Source of the DNA: Hygrocybe punicea
Taxonomy: Eukaryota; Basidiomycota; Agaricomycetes; Agaricales; Hygrophoraceae
Length of the DNA: 64,000 bases
Assembly (NCBI GenBank): GCA_963556145.1
Contig: OY744462.1
Coordinates: 1,116,001-1,180,000 of the forward strand
Direction: 5' to 3'
The first letter of the stretch is position 1; each line of letters begins with the position of its first letter. A program made the position numbers and the translations under genes. This document shows, piece by piece, positions 1 to 10,825 of this stretch. The notes below the pieces were generated by a model that was given only the letters and a program-made list of their open reading frames with translations, was not told the DNA's origin and did no database searches.

Positions 1-160
1 TACCAGATCCAGATGGACGACCTCGCTTTCGTTGGGATATCAATCCATCAGCATCATTGTCCTTGCTAATGATGTGGACCCATTCCTGGTGCTTCTTCTG
101 ACTGCGTCGAGACCCAGCCACTTTGGGATTGGCAGGACCATTGACGGCCTGGGTGATAGA
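1..160 (-). CDS. AT-hook-like protein fragment
   Basis: Partial reading frame entering from the left edge of the window on the minus strand. It reads basic, charged protein ending in KRGRPSGSG, which resembles an AT-hook (core RGRP) that would bind the minor groove of AT-rich DNA. Immediately upstream is a Lys/Gln-rich stretch and a short hydrophobic segment (EWVHIIS). The same frame has a TAA about 50 codons upstream, so it is either one exon of a larger gene or a decayed copy. No family is recognised. The stretch to its right is repeat-rich, so it may belong to a mobile element. Confidence 0.3.
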
Positions 161-308
161 GGGTTATGCAGAGTGGCAGTTGGAAGTGAGGGTTGGGCAG
201 GGGCCGAGAAGGTGAACTGCAGACGAGGATCAATCAGGTTGGATGGAAAGGCTTGAGTGCTGTTGGATGGGAAGGCTTGAGCACTGTTGAAATGAAAAGG
301 AGGGAGTT

Positions 309-603
309 CTGACATTGAGTGACAATGTTGAAGCTCAGCACAAGGGCATACCTTGTTATACCATTTGTCTGACGATTCCATCAGCTCAGGAGTTCAGGGA
401 TGCACCACAGCAATATGATTTGAGGTACGCTCTTGCTCAATGGAAGTCTAGTAGGCTGACATTGAGTGATGATCTCAAAGGTCGCCGCACTTGACCATAC
501 CTTTTTATACAGTGTTTCTGACAATTCCATCAGTACAAGAGTTCAGGGATGCACCTCAGTGATATGACTGGTGGTGCACTCTGGCCAAATTGAATTCTAG
601 TGG
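309..603. repeat. Diverged two-unit tandem duplication
   Basis: Two units with a period of about 147 bp. Each holds CTGACATTGAG, a CATACCTT..TATAC block, GA(C/T)AATTCCATCAG-like sequence and GAGTTCAGGGATGCACC. They are clearly related but diverged at many positions. No convincing coding sequence is seen in 160-840. Confidence 0.6.
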
Positions 604-843
604 CCTGCAGCATCCAGTCAAAGAATGGAAGAACGACAAAAAAGCTGGGTCATACCTGTTGTTGTCTGGCCGACTGGTGGCCGCTGTGATGAGAATGGAT
701 AAATGAGAGCATGAGACCAGTAGTGAGTTGTTTCAGTGAGACATATACAGGTAGAGTGATCTTGAAGGATGGGGAGGAGTCGTAGCGCCAGGTCGGTGTG
801 ACCTGATGATGGATCATGCCAAATCCTATATATGGTAGTTAAT

Positions 844-1143
844 GGCATGGGTAACCCGCGGGTACGCGTGGCTGTACCCGTACCCACATTCAACAGACCC
901 ACGGGTCAAAACCCGCCGGGTTTACCCGTCATTTTAAGCCCTGGATCATCCAAAACGGTCAAGTATTAAGTGAGATATGATAAAAACAATCTATTTCAAT
1001 GTTTTGAGCATATCTCACTCAATACTTGACCGTTTTGGATGATCAGTGACTTAAAATAAAGCTGGCGGGTACCACAATCCATACCCGTACCCGTACCCTC
1101 GTGTGCCCTCAGAGTTTACCCGCACAGGTTGCAAAACCCGTGC
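844..1143. repeat. Foldback (hairpin) element rich in ACCCG
   Basis: About 300 bp that folds back on itself. The innermost arms are GGATCATCCAAAACGGTCAA and its near-perfect complement, around a loop of about 30 bases at 970-1010. The outer arms are rich in ACCCGTACCC/GGGTACGGGT and pair imperfectly. The termini read GGCATGGGT and ACCCGTGC. There is no coding capacity, so it is probably a non-autonomous foldback element or MITE. Confidence 0.6.
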
Positions 1144-1180
1144 AATACACTAATATATGGTAATGGAGAAATTTTTTCAA

Positions 1181-1212
1181 TCTGTAAGGGGGGTCCTGAC
1201 CCCCCTTACAGA
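1181..1212. repeat. Perfect 15-bp-arm hairpin
   Basis: TCTGTAAGGGGGGTC, two bases, then its exact reverse complement. It is isolated, with no T-run that would suggest a terminator. Between this and the pogo terminus at 1401 I see nothing else. Confidence 0.7.
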
Positions 1213-2144
1213 ATAAGGTTTATACAGAGGTCAGTTGAGGAATTCGGTGGGAAAAGGACCCCAACCGATCATGGCTTTTCGGCTGGTTGCTTTACTTGGA
1301 CGTGGGAGAGTGATAACATTTATTCCAGATTATTAATAAAATTTATCTTACAGATGTCGCTCCAATATTGTTATCAGAGTTCTAAATTATGATAAGTATA
1401 CAGTCGAAACCCTCTTAACCCATACCTCCCAAGAGCCAGCCAAAGTTATGGGTTATGAGGGTGTATGGCATTTGAGGGGTTACAAAAAAACAGGTAAAAA
1501 ATTCGAATAAAATTATAATAAAATTATACAATGTCGAAATAAGTGTTTCTAATTGGCGTCTAGGTCAGCAGGACTACTATCAGGTAAAATACTCATTAAT
1601 ATAAGTAGAAGTCATCTTGTGAGACTCTTCTAAATGTATCTGTCATGTGAATTAACCCAAAATCACCTCCAGTTTTTGAGCAATGGCATCATCAAGATTA
1701 TCAACATAGTTGTTGATAATGGACACAGCCTGAAGGACCTCACGATGTGTAGGGCAAGGTGCCTCATCATCAGAACCACAATCCCCACTGTCCATCACCT
1801 CGTACTCTACTCTTCGTGCGGCCTGGCAAATTTCCTCATCGGTCATCTCATCCAAATTCTGAGACTCGGTGGCAGGGTTGAGAAGTGCCTCAATATCCAT
1901 TCTATTGTTATGTTGAAGTGCACCTGTTGAGACCAGATCATTGAGAGCATCTTGGACTTGTTTCTCGATGTTTGCGATTGGATCTTGTTGACCAGCACTG
2001 GGATTGTGTAATGTGACAGAATAAGCCGAAGGTTTTACTTCACAAGATGGTTTAGAGAAAAGGGCTTAGGTTCTGAAGGCAGTCAATCTTAGGATAAGAG
2101 GAAGCAATTGAGTAGCAAGTGATACGAAATTTAAAGTCTACTGT

Positions 2145-4046
2145 TGTCATGATCCAAACAGGATTTGGATCAAAACATAGTAATATGCTGTCACTAGTCA
2201 CCATCCCTACAGCACACATCACATTACAAGGACCATTCATACTGGAAAGCCCCCATCTGCATATGGAGTAGAAAGGAATACCCTTATCTGCATATAGGAC
2301 ACACAGGAAATCCTTATCTGCACATAGGACACACATGAAACCCTTATCTATACAAGGGACATGCAAGGAAACCCTTATCTACAGAAGGGACATACAAGAA
2401 AACCCTTATCTATGCAGAGGAAATGAAGGAATACCCTTATCTTAACTGATAAGGCCCCCAAAACATCTTATCAGAGGCCAAAGAAGCACAAGAAGCACAG
2501 CCACATCCTTATCTCCAATCATAGAGATAACACATGCCACCCATCATTCCCTGATCAAGAAGCACATCACATTTCATATCAATTGATCAAATACAGCCCA
2601 GCCCAGATCTTATCTTTTTCTTAACTGATAAGGATACACACATGGCATGGCATCAATTGATCAAGAAGCACAGCCTCAGGAAGATGATTCTAGAAGCATA
2701 GCCTGGCACAGCCCTTGCCTTTGATTCACACACCCAAGATTGGACCAGCAACATGACTCACTCCCATCAAATGTGACTCATTGGTCTATCCATGACAAAT
2801 TATGACCCTTATGACATACTCATGACCCCCCATGACTCATTATGACCACCCATGACTAATTATGACTATTTCTGACTCATTATGCCCCCTCCTTTGATTA
2901 TAATACCTATGTGACTCATTAATTGACTCTGTATGAGTCACAAACCCATGCCTTCCTTTCTTATGACTCCTTATGAGTCATAACCCCCCATGCCTTTCAT
3001 CATTATGACTCCTTATGAGTCATAAACCTATGCCTCTCCCCTATATGACTCCCTATGAGTCATATCCTATGCTCTCCATTTCATATACCATTCTATGACT
3101 CAGTATGACTCCTGCTGTAGAATAGGTATATATAGAGCCCAGTTTCTGCTGGAGATGGCTCAGTCACCTAATCTGACAGGCCCCGTCACAGGACAGTCCC
3201 TCTCCCAGATTCCGATTCACCCCATCTGTATTTGTTTTGTATTACCTACTTTGGTAGTAGCTAGTACCCAAATACCAATTGCAGTTCAAGTCATCATTCA
3301 TTTGTTTAAGGATATCAATCTCAGATTTATTGATACTCCCTTATTACTTGTTTGATATATATTCTTTGTGTTCTGTCACATAGTACAGTCACATTCATCT
3401 TCTTTCAAGTTCTATTGATCATCACCAAAGATATCCCAGTACTTTATTCTGCACTAGTAGCCAATGTGCGTTTGAAGCTTCGGAATAAAGTCCGATATCT
3501 TGATCATCAATCCTACTTGCCTATTGTTCAGTTCATTCATTCTGTACATAGTATTTCGTCACACCTCCCTTTGTTTGACATCTACTGTTACACTCGCCCA
3601 TCGCCCATCGTCTACCACCCATTGTCCATAATCTATTGCTCATCTCTATTGTACCTCTGCTCATTGTATACTTGCTACTTGTATACTTGACTGTTGTACA
3701 CTCATTCATCTTACACTGTTCATACTTGCTTGAGTTATTATCCGCTTATACTCTCGCATACCTCTTGTCACTCAAAGTCTTTACCTTCAGTAGGGAAGAC
3801 CTCACTGTTCACTCATCCTCTATAAGTCATACATCTGACTTATATTATTGTCAAGTATTTGTTGTATCCCTCAAAGCTAACCTTTGATAGGATTCACATC
3901 ACAACCCAACCACCCAACAGGAATACCCCAGAGTTATTAAAGAGCTAAATCCTTGTTCCTAAAGGACAACAAGGTAATTTCCCGATCAACGACGCACTCC
4001 AGAAACCCTTGGTGTAGATTTGTTCAAACACTTCCCACGCAAAACA
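2145..4046 (+). repeat. 1.9-kb solo LTR with TATA box
   Basis: Begins TGTCATGATCC, ends CGCAAAACA, with a 4-bp CTGT target duplication. It carries a TATATATA box at 3127-3134 and a dense array of TGACTCA/TGAGTCA sites just upstream. Its downstream half (for example AGTAGCCAATGTGCG at about 3457) is homologous, in reverse orientation, to the LTR at 45839-47202. No internal retroelement coding sequence is present, so it is a solo LTR left by LTR-LTR recombination. The many short frames inside it are not genes. Confidence 0.88.
2754..3134 (+). promoter_or_regulatory. Ten TGASTCA (bZIP-type) sites upstream of a TATA box
   Basis: Perfect TGACTCA or TGAGTCA heptamers start at 2754, 2774, 2833, 2873, 2912, 2934, 2974, 3016, 3056 and 3096, followed by TATATATA at 3127-3134. 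TGASTCA is the consensus of Gcn4/CPC1 and AP-1-like bZIP factors. The position, directly upstream of the TATA box in an LTR, is that of a U3 enhancer. Binding itself is inferred. Confidence 0.7.
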
Positions 4047-4302
4047 CTGTACAAGCTGAAAGTAGACTACTTATATAGTCCAAGGGAGTGGCTATGTTAT
4101 GAGGAAAGGGATAGGGGCTATGCGCCGTAGCATATGGTGATAAGGGATGAAACATGAATGAAAGGAGATAACATACAGCATTTGTCGTATCATATGACTA
4201 AGCGGAAGGAAATGGCAGCGCACACATGAAAGGAATGACTAATGATAGCGGAAGAGGAGAGAGAGGAGGAAAAAGAAAAAGTAAGCACGTTTAGCTAAGA
4301 AG

Positions 4303-5091
4303 TCATAACACTCTACCAGCCGGAGAAATATATGTCCACATATTACCCTTCAGTGTCCAACCGAGAAACTGCTCACAGTCGCGGAGGAGAGAGGAAGGGA
4401 GCTTATCCTCGCGATGAAGTTCCAAAATCCGATCGAAGGTCGATAGTTCCAATGCATATCGGCGTAGTCGGTCACTGTCATCGCGTCGGAAGCGTTTAAA
4501 GCAGTGTACAGGAGAACACGGACGCGAACGAGAACGAGAACGACCTCTAGGGGGAAAGGGGGCGATCGGAAGGGATGGGAGGGGAGCAGGGGTATTCAAC
4601 CAGGTATCGAAGTCTCCTTCTAAGGGAATGAAGAAGGTAGAAGGCGGCAGAGAAGAAGGAGAGGGAGGAGAGGGAAAGACCAGGTGAGTGGTAGCGATGA
4701 ACTCAGTAAAGTTGTCATCATAGTCCACGCATGACTCTATGTAGTCTTCGTCTCCGTTGGCGATCTCCATATCTTCTAACATATCTAACTCCTCGGTTAC
4801 GTGTCCATCGTTGATACAGAGTGGCAGGGGGTGTGAGGAGGAAAATTCCATTGCAGGCCTGGACACATCGGTATAAGACTTCATAGTCTGCGAAGCCGAG
4901 GGGACGGGTGAAATTACGGTGCCAGAATTCGCCGGGGAGGGCGACTTTGATATGGTGGTGAGGGAAATGAAGGTCGAGAGTGGACTGGAAAGAGGCCAAG
5001 AGATTGATGATATAAACAACTTTATGATAGCTCCAAGGAAGGAAAAAGGTGCGTTGGAGCAAATGTTGGACATATTGGAGATGTGCAGCAC
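4303..5091 (-). CDS. Gypsy accessory ORF B (Arg/Ser- and acidic-rich)
   Basis: A 262-residue frame between the chromodomain and the 3' LTR, ending a few bases inside the LTR boundary. The mid-part is acidic (EELDMLEDMEIANGDEDY), followed by proline-rich sequence, an SRSRSRP arginine/serine stretch that could be a nuclear signal, and a C-terminus ending WTLKGNMWTYISPAGRVL. It overlaps ORF A in another frame. The two may be one gene joined by a frameshift or splice, because the acidic part of B continues where A becomes low-complexity. I do not recognise the family. Integrase is normally the last gypsy domain, so this is extra coding capacity. Confidence 0.4.
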   Translation of the reverse strand: MLHISNMSNICSNAPFSFLGAIIKLFISSISWPLSSPLSTFISLTTISKSPSPANSGTVISPVPSASQTMKSYTDVSRPAMEFSSSHPLPLCINDGHVTEELDMLEDMEIANGDEDYIESCVDYDDNFTEFIATTHLVFPSPPSPSSLPPSTFFIPLEGDFDTWLNTPAPLPSLPIAPFPPRGRSRSRSRPCSPVHCFKRFRRDDSDRLRRYALELSTFDRILELHREDKLPSSLLRDCEQFLGWTLKGNMWTYISPAGRVL

Positions 5092-5463
5092 CAGGGGCAG
5101 CTGAATGGAAGATTCGAAGGAAAACGAGCGAATCCCACTGGGCTAACACAAAGAAAAGAGGTGGACAAGTGGGCCAAGCAGAAGGATCTTGCCAAAGATG
5201 TTCGGGTGGCCAATCGTATTCATGATTGGTGGCACGGTACATATACCATGGGATGACCAGCCGAGGAGGGGTGGGACGAGGATCGTCGTCGAGACAGTCG
5301 AGGTGAATAGAGAACTGGAAGTGATGATATTTGGCAAGGATGCGCCGAGAATGGCGAAGGGGTAAGCCCAAGTTAAGGAGATGAAAGCAAGGAACGATGT
5401 TGTGTGCACGGATCGAAATGATGGGCAGAAGGCAAAAGAGCGAAGAAGACGAAAAAAGATGTC
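4718..5463 (-). CDS. Gypsy accessory ORF A (unknown)
   Basis: Open frame after a TGA at about 5463, downstream of the chromodomain on the same strand. It reads structured protein, for example HSRRILAKYHHFQFSIHLDC, WPPEHLWQDPSAW and ALPGEFWHRNFTRPLGFADY. The aromatic-rich composition and even hydrophobic spacing look like real coding sequence. There is no obvious ATG near the 5' end, so the start is lost or is supplied by readthrough. Its position resembles env-like or other third ORFs of some LTR elements, but I see no signal peptide or clear transmembrane segment and assign no function. Confidence 0.45.
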
Positions 5464-5507
5464 AGAGTTTATATAGGAAATTGGTAATGACATCACGTGG
5501 TGTTTCT

Positions 5508-8500
5508 TCAATCTTCATATTCTAGAATTGCATCACGTGCATGATGCAAATTGGAAAGAGGTTCCCAAGTATTTTCATTGGCGGAGTAGCCTTTCCATTT
5601 CACGAGGTATTCCTTTTTGCGGCGGCGGTAACGATGATCGATGACAGTTTTAACTTCATATTCCTCGTGTTCATCAATGATATCAGGAGGAGGACGCAAG
5701 TTGTCGTCTGTCACAGGAGGATGTAACTGTTCGTCAACAATAGCCGGTTGCAGTAAGGAAACGTGAAAGACGGGGTGAACTTTCCAAGAACGTGGAAGTT
5801 GAAGTTTGTAGGCCACAGGGGAAATGCGATCGATGATGGGGAAGGGTCCAGTGCGTCGAACATCTAGCTTTTTTGTCGGTCGTCCGGTGTTAAGGTTTCA
5901 TATGTCCAACCAAACAAGTTGTCCAATATCAAAGGTGATATGTTTACGTTTTCTATCAGCAAAGTGCTTCATGTCATCAGCAGTTCGTTGTAAAGAAAGA
6001 CTTGCGGCATATTGCGCATCGTGAAGGGTCATGAGAAAATCATTAGCGGAGGGATTGTTGGATTTCGGTTTGTCGATAGATAAGGGAGTTCGGGGATGGC
6101 GGCCATATTCTAAATAGAAAGGGGAGAAGCCGGTGGAAGAATGCAAGCGGTTGTTATAAGAGAACTCAGCCTGTGATAACCATTTGGACCAATCAGATTG
6201 CATAAAGTTGGTATAGAGCCGGAGATACTGTTCCAGTTCTTGATTAGTGCGTTCCGTTTGTCCATCGGTTTGAGGATGATAGGCAGTGGATAAAGCCGTA
6301 TCAATTCCAAGAAGTTTGTTGAGTTCAGCAGTGAATTTTGCCGCGAATTGCGTTCCACGATCAGAAATGATCCTTTTAGGCCATCCGTGCGATTTCCAGA
6401 TGTGATCTTGAAAGAGTCGTGCAGCACCTTCAGCAGAGAGTGCCGAAGTTGTAGGAATGAAATGAGCACGTTTCGTAAAGCGATCGACAACGACAAAGAT
6501 TGCATCGAATCCAAAAGAAAGTGGTAACTGCGTTATGAAGTCCGCAGTGATTTCTTCCCATGCTGTGGAAGCAGGAGGAAGAGGGTGTAACAGTCCTGTA
6601 GGGCGTGAACGTAGAATCTTAGTATGTTGACAATCAGGACAGGAGGCAATAAAATTAGAAACATCTCGATGAAGTGATTCCCAGACATAATCGCAAGAGA
6701 TAAGGTCGCATGTCTTATCTATTCCAGGATGCCCAGCATGAGGTGGTGAATGAGCCGAACGAATAATCTCGGTGCGCAGAGAAACAACCTCGGGCACAAC
6801 TATGCGTTCTCTAGCATCGCGGACCAATCCATCTATGAGGGACCATCGGGAAGAGGAATCAGAGATTTTAGAAGAGATGTAAGGTGGCAATGGGGATGGG
6901 AAGCGAAGTCGATTAAGGAATCTAGGAGAGGATAAATTAATGATCGCATTGATGAAGTGAGATTCCGAAAGTAGAGTTCTATCCAAGTTGTCGGGACCTT
7001 CAGGGAAATAATTGGGGCGGCGAGATAAGCCATCAGCACGGTTACGTGTTCCAGGGATATGTTCTATACAGAAATCGAAGCGACTGAGAAATTCGGACCA
7101 TCTAGCTTGGCGACGAGAGAGGGAGCGGTTTGTCATAAAGTATTTGAGGGCTTGATTGTCGGATCTAATGACAATGGTATTAGCTCCTTTGAGTAGATGA
7201 CGCCAGTGTGATAGTGATTTAACGATAGCCAGAAGCTCTTGATCGAGAGTCGAATAATTTCGTTCTGCAGGAGATAGTGAAGCGGAATAATAACCAATAG
7301 GATGAAGCTTATCGTCATGTTTTTGCATAAGGACAGCACCGATTGCAAAGCCGGAGGAGTCGGTTTCGAGGAAATAAGGAAGATCGAGTCGGGGAGATTT
7401 AAGGATGGGTTTGGAAGTAATGGATTGTTTAAGGGAATCAAATGCGAATTGACAGTTAGAAGTCCAAGCGAATTTATTATCTTTTCTTGTAAGATTGTGA
7501 AGAGGTCGGGCGATAGAAGAGAAATCTTTGATAAATCTGCGCCAAAAGTTCATGGTGCCCAGGAATGATTGAACGTCTCAAACACGTTTAGGGATGGGCC
7601 AATCAGAAATAGAACGTATCTTGGCAGGATTAATAGCGATTTCGCCATGAGAAATAATTTGACCAAGATACTTAACAGAGTCTTTTTCAAATTGACATTT
7701 GACGGGTTTGCAAGAGAGATTATTCTTGCGCATGATGTCGAGTACACGGCGAGTATTCATTTCGAGTTCTTCATGGGTATCTCCGAGGATAATAATGTCG
7801 TCCATGTAAATGAATACGCATCCGGAGGTGAGAACGTCATGAAAGCGAATATTCATCATTCGTTGAAAGGTGGCGGGGGCATTGCAGAGTCCAAAGAACA
7901 TAACGGTAGGTTCAAAGAGACCACGATTCGTGATAAAGGCAGCCTTCCATACGTCTTCTTCTTTAATCCGAATATTATTGTATCCCCAGCGAATATCTAT
8001 AACGGTAAAATGTTTCGCTGTTTGGAATTTTGGTTGTTGGAGGATTTCGGAAAGAAGTGGGGGAGGATAACGATCGTGAATGGTGTGGGCATTAAGATAT
8101 CGATAATCCTGAATGGGACAAAGTCCAGGATCTGAACCTAGAGCGTTAATTTCTTCACCTTTGTTCACAAAGAAAAAGGGGGCAGCTTGGGGGGATTTCG
8201 AGGGGCGAATACGTCCTGTCGAGAGATTTTCGTCCAAGAATTTATCGAGTTCGACTTGCTCTCGAGGAGATAGCGAATACAACTTGCCCTGTTGGGGTTT
8301 GAAGGAATCTTTAAGGTTGATGGCGTGATCGAATTCGGAATGGGGAGGAAGTTGGTCGAAATGTTGTTTGAGAAAAACATCTGAATAGTTCCAATACTTC
8401 TCCGGTATAAACGCCTTCATATCTTCTTCAACAGTAGTAGGATGAGAGGTATCTCCGAGGGAAATGCCGTTAATGGTTTGTAGAATTTAATCTCGGGAAA

Positions 8501-9103
8501 AAGAAAAGTAATTCGAATCGGAGGCGAGATCGAGTGAAGCAATATATTCTTCATAAGAATCTGATTGCGAATCGATCCTGTTTTCATACATCGAATCCAC
8601 GGTCAGGGATGTCGAGGGAATTCCGGTTTGAAAGATTTCAAGGGTTTTCTCTATAACACCGGTGTATGGATTGTGTTTTCGAATCCAAGGAAAGCCGACA
8701 ATGACGTTGAAATCGCCTAGCGAGGAAATCTCAAGCGTAAGGCGTTCATGGTAAGATGGTGGCGCGTAAAGAATGACGTCGCAGGATTTATCAATAGGTC
8801 CATCTCAGTTAGGCGTCCTATCGATATTACGTATGGGTATTGGTTCTTCCAAATACGAGAAGGAAAGGGAGTTGTTTTCCACGAAATGGTGGTTGATGAA
8901 ACAGCCAGAAGCACCAGTATCGATTAAAACGCGAACAGGGAATCGTTCTCCAGTATCAGTGGCTTCGAGCCGTAGATTGACAATTAACGTTTCGTCGGAA
9001 GAGCGTAGAGAACCAAGGCAGTGATAGAATTGTTCGTCGTTATGTTTACAAAGATCCAGAGTAGTCGAAGAATCCGAATCTGAAATATCTAATATCCCTC
9101 ATG
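5508..9103 (-). pseudogene. pol: Gypsy pol: PR-RT-RNaseH-IN-chromodomain
   Basis: Polyprotein in one frame, offset -1 from gag with a tiny overlap at 9103-9089, suggesting -1 frameshifting. Protease active site VLIDTGASGCF is at about 8930. Reverse transcriptase (8420-7578) has FVYMDD-type FIYMDDIIIL. RNase H has FLETDSSGFAIG and ALKYFMTNRS. Integrase has the zinc-binding HPGIDKTCDLI..CPDCQHTK and the DDE core (TADFITQLP, ISDRGTQF, YHPQTDGQTERTNQELE). The C-terminal chromodomain (5640-5510) includes KKEYLVKWKGY and NTWEP. Internal stops occur at about 8813, 8489, 7578 and 5898. At least three are TGA where the family has Arg (CGA). The chromodomain would target integration to modified histones. 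Confidence 0.93.
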
Positions 9104-10402
9104 TACAAGTTTGTTAGAGAGGGCCGTCTTTTCTGCAGAGCTCATGTTAGACACACCCGATGTGACATAAATATCGTCCTTGTCCTTTGCCGAAGAAGTT
9201 CCCAAAGTTCCTTGTTCTCCATCCCTTGTTACTGCTCGAATATTGTGAGGACGCTTGCCTCGACCACGAGAGGAGCGGTTGTTGTTGCGCGATGATGAAG
9301 CGGCGGTGGAGGAAGATGCATGAGTAGGACAATTGTTAGCCCAATGTTCTTTTGAGCCACAAACAATACATTGTCCTGCAGCTTTCCTTTGTGCGGCAAT
9401 AACAGGGTCAACCGATTCCGATTTAATGCGTGTAGAAGTCGAAGACGAAGTGGTGGGATTATGGGTTTTCAAAGCAGTAGAGGGAGAGGCGGAAGCTTTA
9501 GGAGTTTCCTTCTTTTTACCAGGAGACTTCGAGGAAGGAGAGATGGTTGCGAGATATTCGCGATATTGTCGATCGAATCGACTAGCGTATTGTTTCCATT
9601 CTCGAAGGGTGGTAGGCATATTTGCGAGGCCGAATATTTTCAAAATAATCGCTTGATTTAATCCATCTTTAAAACATCCAATGAGGGCTTGATCGTTAAA
9701 GCCAGTAAGCGTCTCGTATTCTTCAAAATGAACGATATATTCATCAACGGTAATCTTGCCTTGTTTGACCTCTTTTATCTTCAAGCGAGCCATTGCTTCT
9801 CGATCGACATCTCCAAAAGCGGAACGAATATCCACTTCGAAATTTGCCCAAGTGTAGGCAGTGAAAGCGGGACTCTGAACCTTGTTTTCGGCCCAAGGTA
9901 GAGCACTACCAGACTTCATGTACGATAAACCCAAAAGAACCTTTTGCTCGTCGGTGTATGCTTGCGCACAAAGGAAGACACCGCATTGGTGAAGGAACTT
10001 TTCGATGTTCTCAGGTTTACCATCGAAGTCATCTGGTTTCGCGATTTTCACGGTAGGGGCAGCGGGAGGTGGAGGTGGAGGAGGTGGAGGAGGAACAGCA
10101 GCAGCATGAAGAGCAGCAATTTCGGCATTGGTGGTTGCAGGGTCATTGTCAAGAGTATTGACGCGGTGGAGTAGTTGTTGAAGTTGTGCTTGGAGATCAG
10201 CCATAGGTGGTGGAGACAGGGGAGGTGGGGTTAATGGAGAAGGAGGGGAAGGAGGTGACGGTGGAGGTGGAGGTGGTTGTCTCCGAAAGGGTTGGAAACG
10301 AGAAGTGGATGGAATAGGATCGGGAAAGCGAGGAGAAGAAGAGCCAAAGCCTGCGGACGTAGCAGCGGATTGGGATCGAGTGCGAGGAGGTATGATGGGC
10401 AA
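9089..10402 (-). CDS. gag: Gypsy Gag
   Basis: An uninterrupted 437-residue frame. The N-terminus is proline-rich and disordered, followed by a short coiled-coil-like segment. The retrotransposon gag domain is at about residues 130-270 (KPDDFDGKPENIEKFLHQCG, YLATISPSSK region). A CCHC zinc knuckle lies near residue 350 (CIVCGSKEHWANNC) and the tail is basic, RGRGKRP-like. It would form the virus-like particle and bind element RNA. It starts 14 bp inside the predicted primer binding site. It is the only gypsy frame with no stop. Confidence 0.9.
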   Translation of the reverse strand: MPIIPPRTRSQSAATSAGFGSSSPRFPDPIPSTSRFQPFRRQPPPPPPSPPSPPSPLTPPPLSPPPMADLQAQLQQLLHRVNTLDNDPATTNAEIAALHAAAVPPPPPPPPPPAAPTVKIAKPDDFDGKPENIEKFLHQCGVFLCAQAYTDEQKVLLGLSYMKSGSALPWAENKVQSPAFTAYTWANFEVDIRSAFGDVDREAMARLKIKEVKQGKITVDEYIVHFEEYETLTGFNDQALIGCFKDGLNQAIILKIFGLANMPTTLREWKQYASRFDRQYREYLATISPSSKSPGKKKETPKASASPSTALKTHNPTTSSSTSTRIKSESVDPVIAAQRKAAGQCIVCGSKEHWANNCPTHASSSTAASSSRNNNRSSRGRGKRPHNIRAVTRDGEQGTLGTSSAKDKDDIYVTSGVSNMSSAEKTALSNKLVHEGY

Positions 10403-10415
10403 GCAGAAGTGAAGG

Positions 10416-10426
10416 AGACTTTAAAT
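10416..10426 (-). other. Self-complementary primer binding site (Tf1 type)
   Basis: One base after the 5' LTR end on the minus strand lies ATTTAAAGTCT. It is the exact 11-nt reverse complement of AGACTTTAAAT at 10560-10550 inside the LTR, where transcription should start. No tRNA-like TGG start is present. This geometry matches the self-priming described for Tf1/sushi-type gypsy elements. Confidence 0.75.
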
Positions 10427-10427
10427 C

Positions 10428-10825
10428 TGTAATGCGACAGAATAAGCCAAAGGTTTTACTTCACAAGACGGTTTAGAGAAAAGGGCTTAGGTTCTGAAGG
10501 CAGTCAATCTTAGGATAAGAGGAAGCGATTGAGTAGCAAGTGATATGAAATTTAAAGTCTACCGTACAAGCTGAAAGTAGACTACTTATATAGTCCAAGG
10601 GAGTGGCTATGTTATGAGGAAAGGGATAGGGGCTATGCGCCATAGCATATGGTGATAAGGGATGAAACATGAATGAAAGGAGATAACATACAGCATTTGT
10701 CGTATCATACGACTAAGCGGAAGGAAATGGCAGCGCATACATGAAAGGAATGACTAATGATAGCGGAAGAGGAGAGAGAGGGGGAAAAAGAAAAAGTAAG
10801 CACGTTTAGCTAAGAAATCATAACA
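10428..10825 (-). repeat. Gypsy 5' LTR
   Basis: Intact 398-bp LTR, TGTAATG..CATAACA in plus reading, nearly identical to the two halves of the LTR at 2007-4310. It abuts the GATTG duplication at 10826. Confidence 0.95.
10550..10593 (-). promoter_or_regulatory. Gypsy LTR TATA box and predicted transcription start
   Basis: On the minus strand CTATATAAG (10593-10585) lies about 32 bp before AGACTTTAAAT (10560-10550). That is the normal TATA-to-start spacing, and the predicted first 11 nt of the RNA are exactly complementary to the primer binding site. Confidence 0.65.

Larger units (their letters stand above)
2007..4310 (-). repeat. Gypsy 3' LTR, split by a solo LTR
   Basis: LTR pieces 2007-2144 and 4051-4310 add up to 398 bp, exactly the length of the intact LTR at 10428-10825. 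It begins TGTAATG and ends CATAACA in plus-strand reading. The insertion left a CTGT duplication (2141-2144, 4047-4050). Confidence 0.95.
2007..10825 (-). mobile_element. Complete Ty3/gypsy chromovirus
   Basis: Two LTRs of 398 bp (the left one interrupted), a GATTG duplication at 2002-2006 and 10826-10830, and minus-strand gag, protease, reverse transcriptase, RNase H, integrase and chromodomain in that order. It sits inside the C-terminal part of the pogo transposase gene. The pol frame has several nonsense changes, so this copy is inactive, although the structure is complete. Confidence 0.95.

Noticed and set aside
309..603. CRISPR-like or satellite repeat
   Set aside because: Only two diverged units with no spacers. 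The context is eukaryotic.
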